The notes: a model not told the origin generated them from the letters alone. A DNA stretch of 14,016 nucleotides from an uncultured Collinsella sp. (GCA_902475785.1 CABSAN010000056.1:1-14016); one strand, 5' to 3'. Positions 6,162-13,970 are shown, numbered from the stretch's first letter. Translations and numbers: made by a program.

Positions 6162-7565
6162 GTGAACCGCACCAAAATCGCGCAGCTCTATGCCGATGCC
6201 GAGTCGCTCGGTGGCCAGACCGTCACCGTCGCCGGCTGGGTCAAGTCCGTCCGCGACATGAAGAACTTTGGCTTCGTGACGCTCAACGACGGCAGCTGCT
6301 TCCGCGACCTGCAGGTCGTCATGAACCGCGAGGCGCTCGACAACTACGACGAGATTGCCCATCAAAACGTCTCGGCCGCGCTCATCTGCACCGGTACCGT
6401 CAAGCTGACGCCCGACGCGCCCCAGCCCTTCGAGCTCACCGCCGCCTCCATCGAGGTCGAGGGCGTCAGCGCTCCGGATTACCCGCTGCAGAAGAAGCGC
6501 GCAACCGTCGAGTTCCTGCGCACCCAGCAGCACCTGCGCCCGCGCACCAACCTGTTCCGCGCCGTGTTCCGCATCCGCTCTGTCGCGGCTGCCGCTATCC
6601 ACCGCTTCTTCCAGGAGCAGGGCTTTGTCTACGTCAACACCCCCATCATCACCACGAGTGACTGCGAGGGCGCCGGCGAGATGTTCCGCGTGACCACGCT
6701 CGACCCCAAAAACCCGCCCCTCACCGAGTCCGGCGAGGTCGACTGGAGCCAGGACTTCTTTGGCAAGCATGCAAGCCTCACCGTGTCCGGCCAGCTCAAT
6801 GCCGAGAACTTTGCCATGGCCTTTGGCGACGTGTACACCTTTGGCCCCACCTTCCGCGCCGAAAACTCCAACACCACGCGCCACGCCGCCGAATTTTGGA
6901 TGATTGAGCCCGAGATGGCATTTGCCGACCTCAACGACTACATGGACAACGCCGAGGCCATGCTCAAGTACGTTCTTAAGGACGTTATGGCCACCTGCCC
7001 CGACGAGCTCAATATGCTCAACAAGTTTGTGGACAAGGGTCTGATCGAGCGTCTGAACCACGTGGCAAACTCCGACTTTGCCCGCGTTACCTACACCGAG
7101 GCCGTCGAGATCCTGGAGCAGGCAGTCGCCGCCGGTCACAAGTTTGACTATCCCGTGAGCTGGGGCATCGACCTACAAACCGAGCATGAGCGTTTCCTGA
7201 CCGAGGAGCACTTTAAGCGCCCGACCTTCGTAACCGACTACCCGGCCGAGATCAAGGCGTTCTACATGCGCATGAACGAGGACGGCAAGACCGTCGCCGC
7301 CGCCGACTGCCTGGTTCCCGGTATCGGCGAGATTATCGGCGGCTCCCAGCGCGAGGAGCGCCTGGATCTGCTCGAGGCCCGCATCAAGGACCTGGGCATG
7401 AATCCCGAGCAGTATAAGTACTACCTTGACCTGCGCCGCTACGGTTCCTGCAAGCACGCCGGCTACGGTCTGGGCTTCGAGCGCTTGGTCATGTACCTCA
7501 CCGGCGTGGGCAACATCCGCGACGTCCTGCCGCACCCGCGCACCGTGGGCAACGCCGACTTCTAA
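6162..7565 (+). CDS. asnS: Asparaginyl-tRNA synthetase
   Basis: GTG 6162 was chosen because GGGAGG (6152-6157) lies just ahead and the product is then 467 aa, the family length (E. coli AsnS is 466). The in-frame ATG at 6150 overlaps that ribosome site and is less likely. An N-terminal OB-fold anticodon-binding domain (about 20-105, with AGWVKSVRD and FVTLNDGSCF) precedes a class II catalytic core. Motif 2 is FRAENSNTTRHAAEFW (from 231), followed by MIEPEMAF. Motif 3 is GYGLGFERL (434-442) with Arg441. The C-terminus NIRDVLPHPRTVGNADF is diagnostic of AsnS as opposed to AspS. The enzyme charges tRNA-Asn with asparagine in the cytoplasm. A strong terminator follows, so the gene is probably transcribed alone. 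Confidence 0.96.
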   Translation: MNRTKIAQLYADAESLGGQTVTVAGWVKSVRDMKNFGFVTLNDGSCFRDLQVVMNREALDNYDEIAHQNVSAALICTGTVKLTPDAPQPFELTAASIEVEGVSAPDYPLQKKRATVEFLRTQQHLRPRTNLFRAVFRIRSVAAAAIHRFFQEQGFVYVNTPIITTSDCEGAGEMFRVTTLDPKNPPLTESGEVDWSQDFFGKHASLTVSGQLNAENFAMAFGDVYTFGPTFRAENSNTTRHAAEFWMIEPEMAFADLNDYMDNAEAMLKYVLKDVMATCPDELNMLNKFVDKGLIERLNHVANSDFARVTYTEAVEILEQAVAAGHKFDYPVSWGIDLQTEHERFLTEEHFKRPTFVTDYPAEIKAFYMRMNEDGKTVAAADCLVPGIGEIIGGSQREERLDLLEARIKDLGMNPEQYKYYLDLRRYGSCKHAGYGLGFERLVMYLTGVGNIRDVLPHPRTVGNADF

Positions 7566-7605
7566 TCGCCATAGCGCCACCAAACGCGTTCCAGCGCATC
7601 ACGCC

Positions 7606-7638
7606 AGCGCCTCTCGGCAAGCCGAGGGGCGCTTTTTT
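7606..7638 (+). terminator. Rho-independent terminator of asnS
   Basis: AGCGCCTCTCGGC (7606-7618) pairs with GCCGAGGGGCGCT (7621-7633): 13 pairs with one G-U and a 2-base loop, followed at once by a run of six T (7633-7638). It lies 40 bases after the asnS stop. Confidence 0.93.
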
Positions 7639-7814
7639 CAACAGCATCCGTCAAGCTTTTGGCAAGGTTTTGGTCAGTTAGGCAGGGTTGTTGAAAACTC
7701 GACCCGCCGTTTGCCGGCAACCATCGACCGTCCAAGGCGTCATGCGTCCTTAGCCAGGCTCCGCGCCCTAGGCTCTGATCTGCCATCACCAAAAAAGGAA
7801 AGGACGTGGGCGCT

Positions 7815-8603
7815 ATGACCGAAGCCGTTGTTGAAAACTACGAGACCACGACCAGGGGCTCCGCCTCGATGGCAGCCTATCGCGCCATACGCATCCTGCA
7901 GCTCTTGAGCGAGAACACCGGCGAGGACAAGGCGCTGCTTTCCGACGAGCTGGTCGAGCTCCTCGCCCATCCCGACGACCCCGCCCGCATGCCCATCTCG
8001 GCGGCACGCCGCAGCATCTATACCTCGATATCCGCACTTCGTCACGCCGGATACGAAATCGACTATAAGCGCGGCGTGGGCTATCGGCTCCTCACCCGCC
8101 CGCTTGCTGACGAAGAGATCATACGGCTCCACGGCATGGTCATGCGCAACCGATCGACGCCCATAGCCATTCGAAAGAGCATGGCGCAGCACCTGGTCGC
8201 CATGGCGAGCGCCGATGTTCGCGACTATCTCGATATGCCCGAACCGGCACCGGCCGCCAACGACGCGCCCGTCAAGACAACGCGTCCGCACGCCAAGCGT
8301 ATCGACACGTGCGAACTCGTCGAACAGGCCATCGACCATGGAACAACTGTCAGCTTTGATATCACAAACGTCCTGACCCGAGGCGAAATCGAGGTGGTAC
8401 GGATGACGGTCCGGCCCTTTGCCATCAGGCAGCGCGATGGCGTCTCGTATCTGCTGGGAACGGTCTACGACACCCGAGGCGCCGACGACACCCTGCGCAC
8501 CGTTGAGGTCAGCCGCATGAGAAACGTCAGCACGCGTTTGCTCGACGGCAAGAAACTCTTTGCCGCGCTAGACGAAGAAGACAGCCCCGCACCCGCAGCA
8601 TAA
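7815..8603 (+). CDS. WYL-domain helix-turn-helix transcriptional regulator
   Basis: Two starts compete: ATG 7815 with AAAGGA 10 bases ahead, and in-frame GTG 7806 with AAGGAA 5 bases ahead. ATG is preferred, giving 262 aa. Residues about 20-95 look like a winged helix: a first helix AAYRAIRILQLLSEN, a recognition-helix region ISAARRSIYTSISALRHAGYEI and a wing YKRGVGYRLL. A spacer (about 140-165) leads to a WYL-like domain (about 165-240) with VRMTVRPFAIRQRDGVSYLLG and RTVEVSRMRNV. The Trp of the W-Y-L triad is replaced by Ser (S-Y-L). WYL domains sense ligands or nucleic acids and tune an attached DNA-binding domain. The target is unknown; the ABC importer genes begin 159 bases downstream on the same strand and are an obvious candidate. 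No clear terminator separates them. Confidence 0.75.
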   Translation: MTEAVVENYETTTRGSASMAAYRAIRILQLLSENTGEDKALLSDELVELLAHPDDPARMPISAARRSIYTSISALRHAGYEIDYKRGVGYRLLTRPLADEEIIRLHGMVMRNRSTPIAIRKSMAQHLVAMASADVRDYLDMPEPAPAANDAPVKTTRPHAKRIDTCELVEQAIDHGTTVSFDITNVLTRGEIEVVRMTVRPFAIRQRDGVSYLLGTVYDTRGADDTLRTVEVSRMRNVSTRLLDGKKLFAALDEEDSPAPAA

Positions 8604-8671
8604 GCCCCGTTACCGTCCGTCGTTCCTCAGCACCGCCCATCCGGTTCAGTATTAAAAAACCCGCCAGGTTA

Positions 8672-8699
8672 TTGTAAAAATGGACATCGGCGTTACTAT
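8672..8699 (+). promoter_or_regulatory. Candidate promoter of the ABC importer operon
   Basis: TTGTAA (8672-8677), a 16-base spacer and TACTAT (8694-8699), 64 bases ahead of the binding-protein start, in an AT-rich patch that stands out from the GC-rich surroundings. TATAGT (8697-8702) is an alternative -10. A hairpin or operator begins directly after it. Confidence 0.5.
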
Positions 8700-8704
8700 A
8701 GTCC

Positions 8705-8730
8705 CACTTGCACTTTTTCCTAGTGCAGTG
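8705..8730 (+). promoter_or_regulatory. Inverted repeat at the start of the ABC importer leader
   Basis: TGCACT (8709-8714) faces AGTGCA (8722-8727), and CAC (8705-8707) faces GTG (8728-8730), giving nine pairs with one bulged T around a 7-base centre. It starts right after the predicted -10, so a bound repressor would block transcription. As RNA it would be a modest 5' hairpin. It does not resemble a T-box or a known riboswitch. Confidence 0.45.
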
Positions 8731-8762
8731 TTTCCAGCCATTTTTATACTGGGGGTAATGAT

Positions 8763-9743
8763 ATGAAGGACATCACCATCAGCCGCAGGAGCCTTCTTGT
8801 CTCCGCTGGCCTGCTCGCGCTCGCTCCGCTCGCCGGATGCGGCGGCAACTCTGGTTCCGGCTCCGCTGCCGCCGGTTCCGACTACACCATCGGCGTTCTG
8901 CAGCTTACCGAGCACTCCGCGCTCGATGCCGCCAACGACGGCTTCGTCAAGGCCATCAAGAAGAGCGGTCTCAAGGTCAAGATCGACCAGAAGAACGCCC
9001 AGAACGACCAGTCCACGTGTAAGTCCATTGCCGACAAGTTCGTAGGCGACGGCGTCAACCTGATCTATGCCATCGCTACGCCCGCCGCGCAGGCTGCCGC
9101 CGGCGCCACCGCCGATATCCCCATCGTGGGCTGTGCCATCACCGACTACGCCGCTTCCGGCCTGGTCCAGGACAACGACAAGCCCGGCACCAACGTCACG
9201 GGCGCTTCCGACCTCACCCCGGTCGCCGAGCAGCTCGAGATGATGCAGAAGGTCTTGCCCGACGTTAAGAAGGTCGGCCTGCTCTACTGCACCGCCGAGT
9301 CCAACTCCGACGTCCAGATCAAGGCCGCCAAGAAGGAGCTCGACAAGCTGGGCCTCGAGTACACCGACTTCACCGTCTCGAGCTCCAACGAGATTCAGTC
9401 CGTCGTCGAGTCTGCCGTGGGCAAGGTCGACGCGCTGTACTCCCCCACCGACAACACCATCGCCGCGGGTGCCTCGCAGGTGGGCCAGATCTGCAAGGAG
9501 AACAAGCTCCCCTTCGTGACTGGCGAGGAGGGCATGTGCAAGGCCGGCGGTCTGTTCACCCTCTCCATCAACTACGAGGACCTGGGCTACGCCGCGGGCG
9601 AGATGGCCGTCAAGATCCTGAAGGGCGAGGCCAAGCCCGAGGATATGCCGATCAAGCACCTCTCGAGCAAGGACCTGGTCGTCGTCAAGAACGACGAAAT
9701 GGCCGAGGCCCTGGGCATCGACCTCTCCGCTCTGGACGCGTAG
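8763..9743 (+). CDS. ABC importer substrate-binding lipoprotein, TrpX-type
   Basis: ATG 8763 follows GGGGG (8751-8755) by 7 bases. The product is 326 aa. A signal peptide contains a twin-arginine S-R-R-S-L-L (8-13) and a lipobox LAGC with Cys26, so the protein is probably lipid-anchored on the outer face of the membrane, possibly exported by Tat. After a Gly/Ser linker the mature domain begins YTIGVLQLTEHSALDAANDG. This opening and the later VNLIYAIATPAAQAAAG, DIPIVGCAITDY and VDALYSPTDNTIA are typical of the ABC_sub_bind family (PF04392), whose studied members include tryptophan/tyrosine-binding TrpX proteins. The ligand cannot be fixed from sequence. It is the first gene of a cassette with permease and ATPase; a 204-base gap with a hairpin separates it from the permease. 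Confidence 0.9.
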   Translation: MKDITISRRSLLVSAGLLALAPLAGCGGNSGSGSAAAGSDYTIGVLQLTEHSALDAANDGFVKAIKKSGLKVKIDQKNAQNDQSTCKSIADKFVGDGVNLIYAIATPAAQAAAGATADIPIVGCAITDYAASGLVQDNDKPGTNVTGASDLTPVAEQLEMMQKVLPDVKKVGLLYCTAESNSDVQIKAAKKELDKLGLEYTDFTVSSSNEIQSVVESAVGKVDALYSPTDNTIAAGASQVGQICKENKLPFVTGEEGMCKAGGLFTLSINYEDLGYAAGEMAVKILKGEAKPEDMPIKHLSSKDLVVVKNDEMAEALGIDLSALDA

Positions 9744-9811
9744 CGGCATGCGCGGCGATGTGCCTAGGGCTCATACTCGCGCCGTTGCCGTGCTATTCAA
9801 TATCTGAGCCA

Positions 9812-9845
9812 CAGGGGCGGACGCCAAAGACCGGCGTTCGCCCTG
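9812..9845 (+). other. Intercistronic hairpin between binding protein and permease genes
   Basis: CAGGGGCGGACGCC (9812-9825) pairs with GGCGTTCGCCCTG (9833-9845): about 13 pairs with one bulged G and one G-U around a 7-base loop. There is no T-run after it, so it is more likely an mRNA-stabilising or partial-termination element than a full terminator. Such elements often let the binding protein be made in excess over its permease. The rest of the 9744-9947 gap shows no gene. Confidence 0.55.
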
Positions 9846-9947
9846 CTTGTTACGGATGAGACAAAACATCCGGCCGCAGCTCTTTTATGCAGTGTTACCG
9901 CTATTATGGAAAATCACGTGTCCACCCTATCCTAGGAGGTATGAAGC

Positions 9948-10871
9948 ATGCTCATTGCATTGCAGGGCGCCGTTTCGCAGGGCGTCCTCTGGGGCATCAT
10001 GGTGCTCGGCGTGTTTATCACGTTCCGCCTGCTCGACATCCCCGATATGACCTGCGACGGCAGCTTTGCCCTCGGCGGCTGTGTTTGCGCCGTGCTCATC
10101 GTCAACAATAACGTCGACCCGCTGCTCGCCGTGCTGGCCGGCATGTGCGCCGGCGCCATCGCGGGCGCTGTCACGGGCATCTTGACCACCGTCTTTGAGA
10201 TTCCCGCGATCCTTGCCGGAATCCTTACGCAGATCAGTCTGTGGTCCATCAACCTGCGCATCATGGGCAAATCCAACACGCCCATCCTTGCCAAGGGCAC
10301 CATCTTCTCATCCGTCAGCCACATGACGGGCCTGCCGCAGTCCACCGTTGCCATCATCCTGGGCATTGTGCTGGCCGTGGCCATCGTCGCCATCCTGTAC
10401 TGGTTCTTTGGCACCGAGATCGGCTCGGCGCTGCGTGCCACCGGCAACAACGAGTACATGATCCGCGCTCTGGGCGTCAACACCAACTCCACCAAGATGA
10501 TCGCCCTCGTGCTCTCCAACGCCCTTATCGGCCTTTCGGGTGCGCTCATCTGCCAGAGCCAGAAGTACGCTGACATTGGCATGGGCACCGGCGCCATCGT
10601 TATCGGTCTTGCCGCCATTGTTATCGGCGAGGTGCTCGGCCGCCTGCTGCCCGGCGGTCTGACGCAGTTTAGCGTCCGTCTTGCTTCTGCCGTCTTTGGC
10701 TCCGTGGTGTACTTCCTCATTCGCGCCATCGTGCTGCAGCTGGGCATGGACGCCAACGACATGAAGCTGCTCTCCGCCGTGATCGTTGCCGTGGCCCTGT
10801 GCGTGCCCGTGGTTTGGGAGCGCTATAAGCTCCGCAGCTCCTACACGAAGGGGGATGAGGCAGATGCTTAA
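9948..10871 (+). CDS. ABC importer permease, TrpY-type
   Basis: AGGAGG (9934-9939) lies 8 bases before ATG 9948; the out-of-frame ATG at 9941 is too close to it. The product is 307 aa with about eight or nine hydrophobic segments, beginning in the first 25 residues (VLWGIMVLGVFITFRLLDIPDMTCDGSF). The early D-x-T-x-D-G-S-F and the later ALRATGNNEYMIRALGVN, the probable cytoplasmic coupling segment, match the BPD_transp_2 permeases found with ABC_sub_bind proteins. It forms the membrane channel of the importer. The stop overlaps the start of the ATPase gene by 8 bases (10864-10871), which implies translational coupling. Confidence 0.9.
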   Translation: MLIALQGAVSQGVLWGIMVLGVFITFRLLDIPDMTCDGSFALGGCVCAVLIVNNNVDPLLAVLAGMCAGAIAGAVTGILTTVFEIPAILAGILTQISLWSINLRIMGKSNTPILAKGTIFSSVSHMTGLPQSTVAIILGIVLAVAIVAILYWFFGTEIGSALRATGNNEYMIRALGVNTNSTKMIALVLSNALIGLSGALICQSQKYADIGMGTGAIVIGLAAIVIGEVLGRLLPGGLTQFSVRLASAVFGSVVYFLIRAIVLQLGMDANDMKLLSAVIVAVALCVPVVWERYKLRSSYTKGDEADA

Positions 10872-11658
10872 GCTCTCGCACGTCAAAAAGACCTTTAACA
10901 AGGGCACCGTCACCGAGAAGCGCGCACTCACCGGTGTCGACCTCACCCTTAACGACGGCGACTTTGTGACCGTGATCGGCGGCAACGGCGCCGGCAAGTC
11001 CACGCTGCTCAACATGATTGCCGGCGTGTATCCGCTCGATTCGGGCGTTATCGAGCTCGACGGCACCGACATCTCGCGTCTGAGCGAGTCGCAGCGCGCC
11101 AAGTACCTGGGCCGCGTGTTCCAGGACCCCATGCGCGGCACCGCAGCCGACATGCAGATCGCCGAGAACCTGGCCCTCGCCAAGCGCCGTGGCCAGCGTC
11201 GCGGTCTTTCGTGGGGCGTCACCAAGGCCGAGAAGGACGAGTACGTTGAGCTGCTCAAACGCCTGGACCTTGGCCTGGACACGCGCCTCAACGCCAAGGT
11301 CGGCCTGCTCTCGGGTGGCCAGCGCCAGGCACTCACCCTGCTGATGGCCACGCTCACCAAGCCGCGCCTGCTGCTGCTCGACGAGCACACGGCGGCCCTC
11401 GACCCCAAGACGGCCTCTAAGGTGCTCAACCTGACCGAGGAGATCGTCGACGAGAACCACCTGACCACGCTCATGGTCACGCATAACATGAACGACGCCA
11501 TCCGTCTGGGCAACCGTCTGATCATGATGCACGAGGGCCATGTAATCTACGACGTGGCCGGCGACGAGAAAAAGTCGCTCACCGTCGCCGACCTGCTGCA
11601 GAAGTTCGAGGAGGTCTCGGGCGGCGAGCTTGCCAACGACCGCATGCTGCTGAGCTAA
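10864..11658 (+). CDS. ABC importer ATP-binding protein, TrpZ-type
   Basis: ATG 10864 overlaps the permease stop and follows a GGGGGATGAGG ribosome site inside the permease gene. The product is 264 aa, a normal single nucleotide-binding domain. Walker A is GGNGAGKST (39-47), the Q-loop is Gln87 in VFQDP, the signature is LSGGQ (149-153), Walker B is LLLLDE (169-174) with Glu174, and the H-loop is His207 in VTHNM. Every catalytic motif is intact. It powers the importer formed with the two upstream products. LSGGQRQAL followed by DEHTAALDP is typical of the ATPases paired with ABC_sub_bind importers. Hairpins follow directly after the stop. Confidence 0.92.
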   Translation: MLKLSHVKKTFNKGTVTEKRALTGVDLTLNDGDFVTVIGGNGAGKSTLLNMIAGVYPLDSGVIELDGTDISRLSESQRAKYLGRVFQDPMRGTAADMQIAENLALAKRRGQRRGLSWGVTKAEKDEYVELLKRLDLGLDTRLNAKVGLLSGGQRQALTLLMATLTKPRLLLLDEHTAALDPKTASKVLNLTEEIVDENHLTTLMVTHNMNDAIRLGNRLIMMHEGHVIYDVAGDEKKSLTVADLLQKFEEVSGGELANDRMLLS

Positions 11659-11697
11659 AACCTGCCAAAAAGGGACAGGTTTATTTTGGTAGGTTTT
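11657..11697 (+). terminator. Hairpin at the end of the ABC operon, with a competing inner stem
   Basis: AAAACCTGCCAAAA (11657-11670) pairs with TTTTGGTAGGTTTT (11684-11697): 14 pairs with one G-U, overlapping the ATPase stop codon. The loop carries CAGGTTT (11676-11682), which can instead pair perfectly with AAACCTG (11658-11664), so the two folds exclude each other. The long A/T flanks allow termination on both strands. The loop contains AAGGGACAG, also found in the next hairpin. Confidence 0.65.
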
Positions 11698-11712
11698 ATC
11701 TGCGCAAACGTC

Positions 11713-11752
11713 AAAACCGCCGCTAAGGGACAGACGCCCTTACGGCGGTTTT
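11713..11752 (+). terminator. Second hairpin terminator after the ABC operon
   Basis: AAAACCGCCG plus TAAGGG (11713-11722 and 11724-11729, with C11723 bulged) pairs with CCCTTA plus CGGCGGTTTT (11737-11752): 16 Watson-Crick pairs, a 7-base loop and a terminal TTTT. The symmetric A and T flanks make it usable from either strand. It separates the ABC operon from the nucleotidase gene. Confidence 0.88.
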
Positions 11753-11816
11753 CGCATATTATGTCGATAATCCGATATTCAACCAGACATTCTGGCTAAG
11801 GACTAAGGAAGCTGCC

Positions 11817-13841
11817 ATGAAAAGACTCCCCCGCCTTGCGTTGGCCGCCGCGTTGTTTGCCGGCGCGCTCGCAGGTATCCCAAGCCTCGCTTTCGCAGGG
11901 AACCTACCCGCCGCTATTGACGGCTCCGTGGCCGTCATGCACACCAACGACATCCACGGCAGCTACAAGTACAGCTACAACGAAAGCAAGGGCACCGGCA
12001 CGGTGGGCTTCGACGGACTGGCGGTTCTCTATAGCGCCCAAAGCAGCGCCCCCGATCTTTTGCTCGATGCGGGCGACACCTTCCACGGGCAGTCCTTTGC
12101 CACCATGAGCGAGGGCAAGAGCATCGCCGAGCTCATGGACACCTTCTATGTAGACGGCTACGACGCGACCACGCCGGGCAACCACGACTGGAGCTACGGC
12201 GCGGACAAGCTCCGCACCATGACCGGCTACAGCACCGCCGGCACGCCCTTCGCCATGCTCTGCGCGAACGCGAAGTCTACGAGCGGCGTATGGAGCTCGA
12301 GCATCACGAAGACGCTCGATCGCACCTGGGAGGATAGCGAGGATCACTCCACATTCGACTACAAAATCAAGGTCGGCGTCGTGGGTGCCATGGATGAGTC
12401 GCTGGGATCCTCGCTGCGCGCGGACCTGGTCGCGGGCACGTCGTTCTCGAGTGCCACGAACGCCATCAATACCGAGGCAGAGCAGCTGCGCAAGGAGGGC
12501 TGCAACGTTGTCGTCTGTATCGCGCATACGCTCAACGCCAAGACCTTTGCCACACGGCTCCGTGGCATCGATGCCCTTATCGCAGGCCACCAGCACATCA
12601 ACCTCAACGAGAAGGTGACGGGAGCCGACGGCAAGACGATCCACGTTGTCGAGGCAGGCAGCGCCTTTGCCGAGGTGGGGCTGCTTTCCATTCCGTACAA
12701 GTACGACACCAATGGCACCGAGACGACCGACGATGACACGGTCACGGTCCCTGCAGACGGCAGCGACGAGAAGCTCTACACCGCCAAGAACGTCAACGAC
12801 CTTTTGGCAGACCCCGACAAGGGCTCCGGCTACCAAAGCTGCCTTGAAGCCGTCCGCAACAAGATCAAGCCGCTCGACGAGGCCTTTGAAAACGAATCGA
12901 ACAAGGTGCTCGGCACATCCACCACCAACTATTTCTACGGCGAGGACGCCGCAGGCACGCATGGTTGGGAAATGGTGCGCACTACCGATTTCCGCCCCAG
13001 CAACCCGGGCGACACCACCAAGGCCCAAACCATCGGCCACGTGATTTGCGGCTCCTATCTTGCCTTGACGGGCGCAGACCTCGCTATCGAAAACGCTGGC
13101 GGCATCCGCGGCGGCATCGCGGCGGGCAACGTGACCGCCGGCGACGTCATCGCCATCTCGCCCTAAGGCAACACCGTGGAGACCTGGACCATGGCCGGCG
13201 CGGACTTCCTCGCAGCGCTCGAGCACTCGCTACAAATCAGCGACGAGTGCAATCACAGCTACGAGCTTCAGCAAGCCTACGTGGCAGCCGGCCATACCGA
13301 GCAGGAGGCGCAAGACAAGTACAAGTGGCGCGATGACTCTGGCAGCGTTCTCTCCTTTGGCGGCATCAACGTGACGATTGATTGGACGCAGCCCGAAGGC
13401 AAGCGCATTGTGAGTGCCACACTCACCAAAGACGGCAGCACGCTCGACCCCGCCAAGACCTATACCGTCGCCACCAACAACTACATCATTACCAACACGA
13501 CCGATTTTCCCACCTTTGCACACGCCACCAAGTACACCGAGTGGGGCACGTGCGAGGCGGCGCTGAGGGCACTGATCGGGCAGGACAGCTGGGAGAGCAA
13601 GATGGCCTCGCTCGCGGGCACCATCAGCTTTGGCTCCGCTGCCGTGGACCCCACGCCCACACCGGCCCCGACGCCTAAGCCCTCGCCTAAGACGGACACG
13701 GCGACCACGAAGGTCATCACCAAGAAGACGACCGGTAAGCTCGCCGCAACGGGAGACCGCACGCTGGCAGTAGTTGGCGCGTGCCTTATCGGCGGCATCA
13801 TCGTCATCATGCTCGGCATTATCTGGAAGCGTCGACGCTAA
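11817..13841 (+). pseudogene. Cell-wall-anchored 5'-nucleotidase/metallophosphatase split by an in-frame TAA
   Basis: ATG 11817 follows AAGGA (11805-11809) by 7 bases. The frame runs to TAA at 13164-13166 (449 aa), and the same frame then continues to 13841, 674 aa in all if the stop were read as sense. A signal peptide ends near AFA-GN (27/28). The metallophosphatase domain is complete: Asp45 and His47 in HTNDIHG, Asp87 in DAGDTFHG, Asn122 and His123 in GNHD, His237 in CIAHTL, and GHQH with His258 and His260. The 5'-nucleotidase C-terminal domain begins before the stop (NAGGIRGG, VTAGDVIAISP) and finishes after it (GNTVETWTMAGADFLAALEHS). The TAA sits exactly where the family has Pro-aromatic-Gly-Asn, so one base change from TAC or TAT explains it. 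After Pro/Thr repeats come LAATG, a hydrophobic helix and RRR, a sortase signal. UshA-type enzymes dephosphorylate extracellular nucleotides. As read, only an unanchored enzyme lacking part of its substrate-binding domain is made. Recent pseudogene, base error or readthrough remain open. Confidence 0.85.
13722..13838 (+). other. Sortase-type cell-wall sorting signal at the end of the nucleotidase frame
   Basis: In the continued nucleotidase frame, KKTTGKLAATGD is followed by about 20 hydrophobic residues and the basic end KRRR. This is the three-part layout of a sortase substrate, with LAATG in place of canonical LPxTG. It lies beyond the in-frame TAA, so wall anchoring would be lost in the truncated product. 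Confidence 0.65.
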
Positions 13842-13892
13842 GCTACACCGCCGGGCCTTGCAGCCCCACCGCGTAAACTTTATATCGAGCAC

Positions 13893-13926
13893 AGAAGCCC
13901 GTCCGAATTTGATCGGACGGGCTTCT
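13893..13926. terminator. Perfect 14-bp hairpin, bidirectional terminator candidate
   Basis: AGAAGCCCGTCCGA (13893-13906) pairs without mismatch with TCGGACGGGCTTCT (13913-13926) around a 6-base loop, 51 bases past the end of the nucleotidase frame. The T-tract is short and broken (CTTCTTGG), but stem strength and position favour termination. Confidence 0.75.
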
Positions 13927-13970
13927 TGGTGGGTATCATGGTTGGACGATCATTAGGAGGTTTTCCCTAC

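Noticed and set aside
6090..7139. 349-codon minus-strand frame opposite asnS
   Set aside because: Its Val/Gly/Leu/Asp-rich composition is the mirror of GC-biased asnS codons, and asnS is unambiguous on the other strand.
7656..7690. G-quadruplex from evenly spaced GG pairs before the WYL gene
   Set aside because: Only two-tetrad GG runs are present; such motifs are common by chance in GC-rich DNA and nothing else supports a role.
10308..11525. 405-codon minus-strand frame opposite the permease and ATPase genes
   Set aside because: It is an antisense shadow of two strongly supported overlapping genes and matches no recognisable family.
13164..13166. Selenocysteine or pyrrolysine insertion
   Set aside because: The codon is TAA, not TGA or TAG, and the family has an ordinary aromatic residue at this position.
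11904..13226. 440-codon minus-strand frame opposite the nucleotidase
   Set aside because: It is an antisense shadow; the plus strand carries all metallophosphatase motifs in order.
13176..13841. The post-stop segment as a separate gene starting at GTG 13176
   Set aside because: It has no ribosome site, begins in the middle of a conserved domain right after the G-N of the P-x-G-N motif, and lacks a signal peptide although it ends in a wall-sorting signal.
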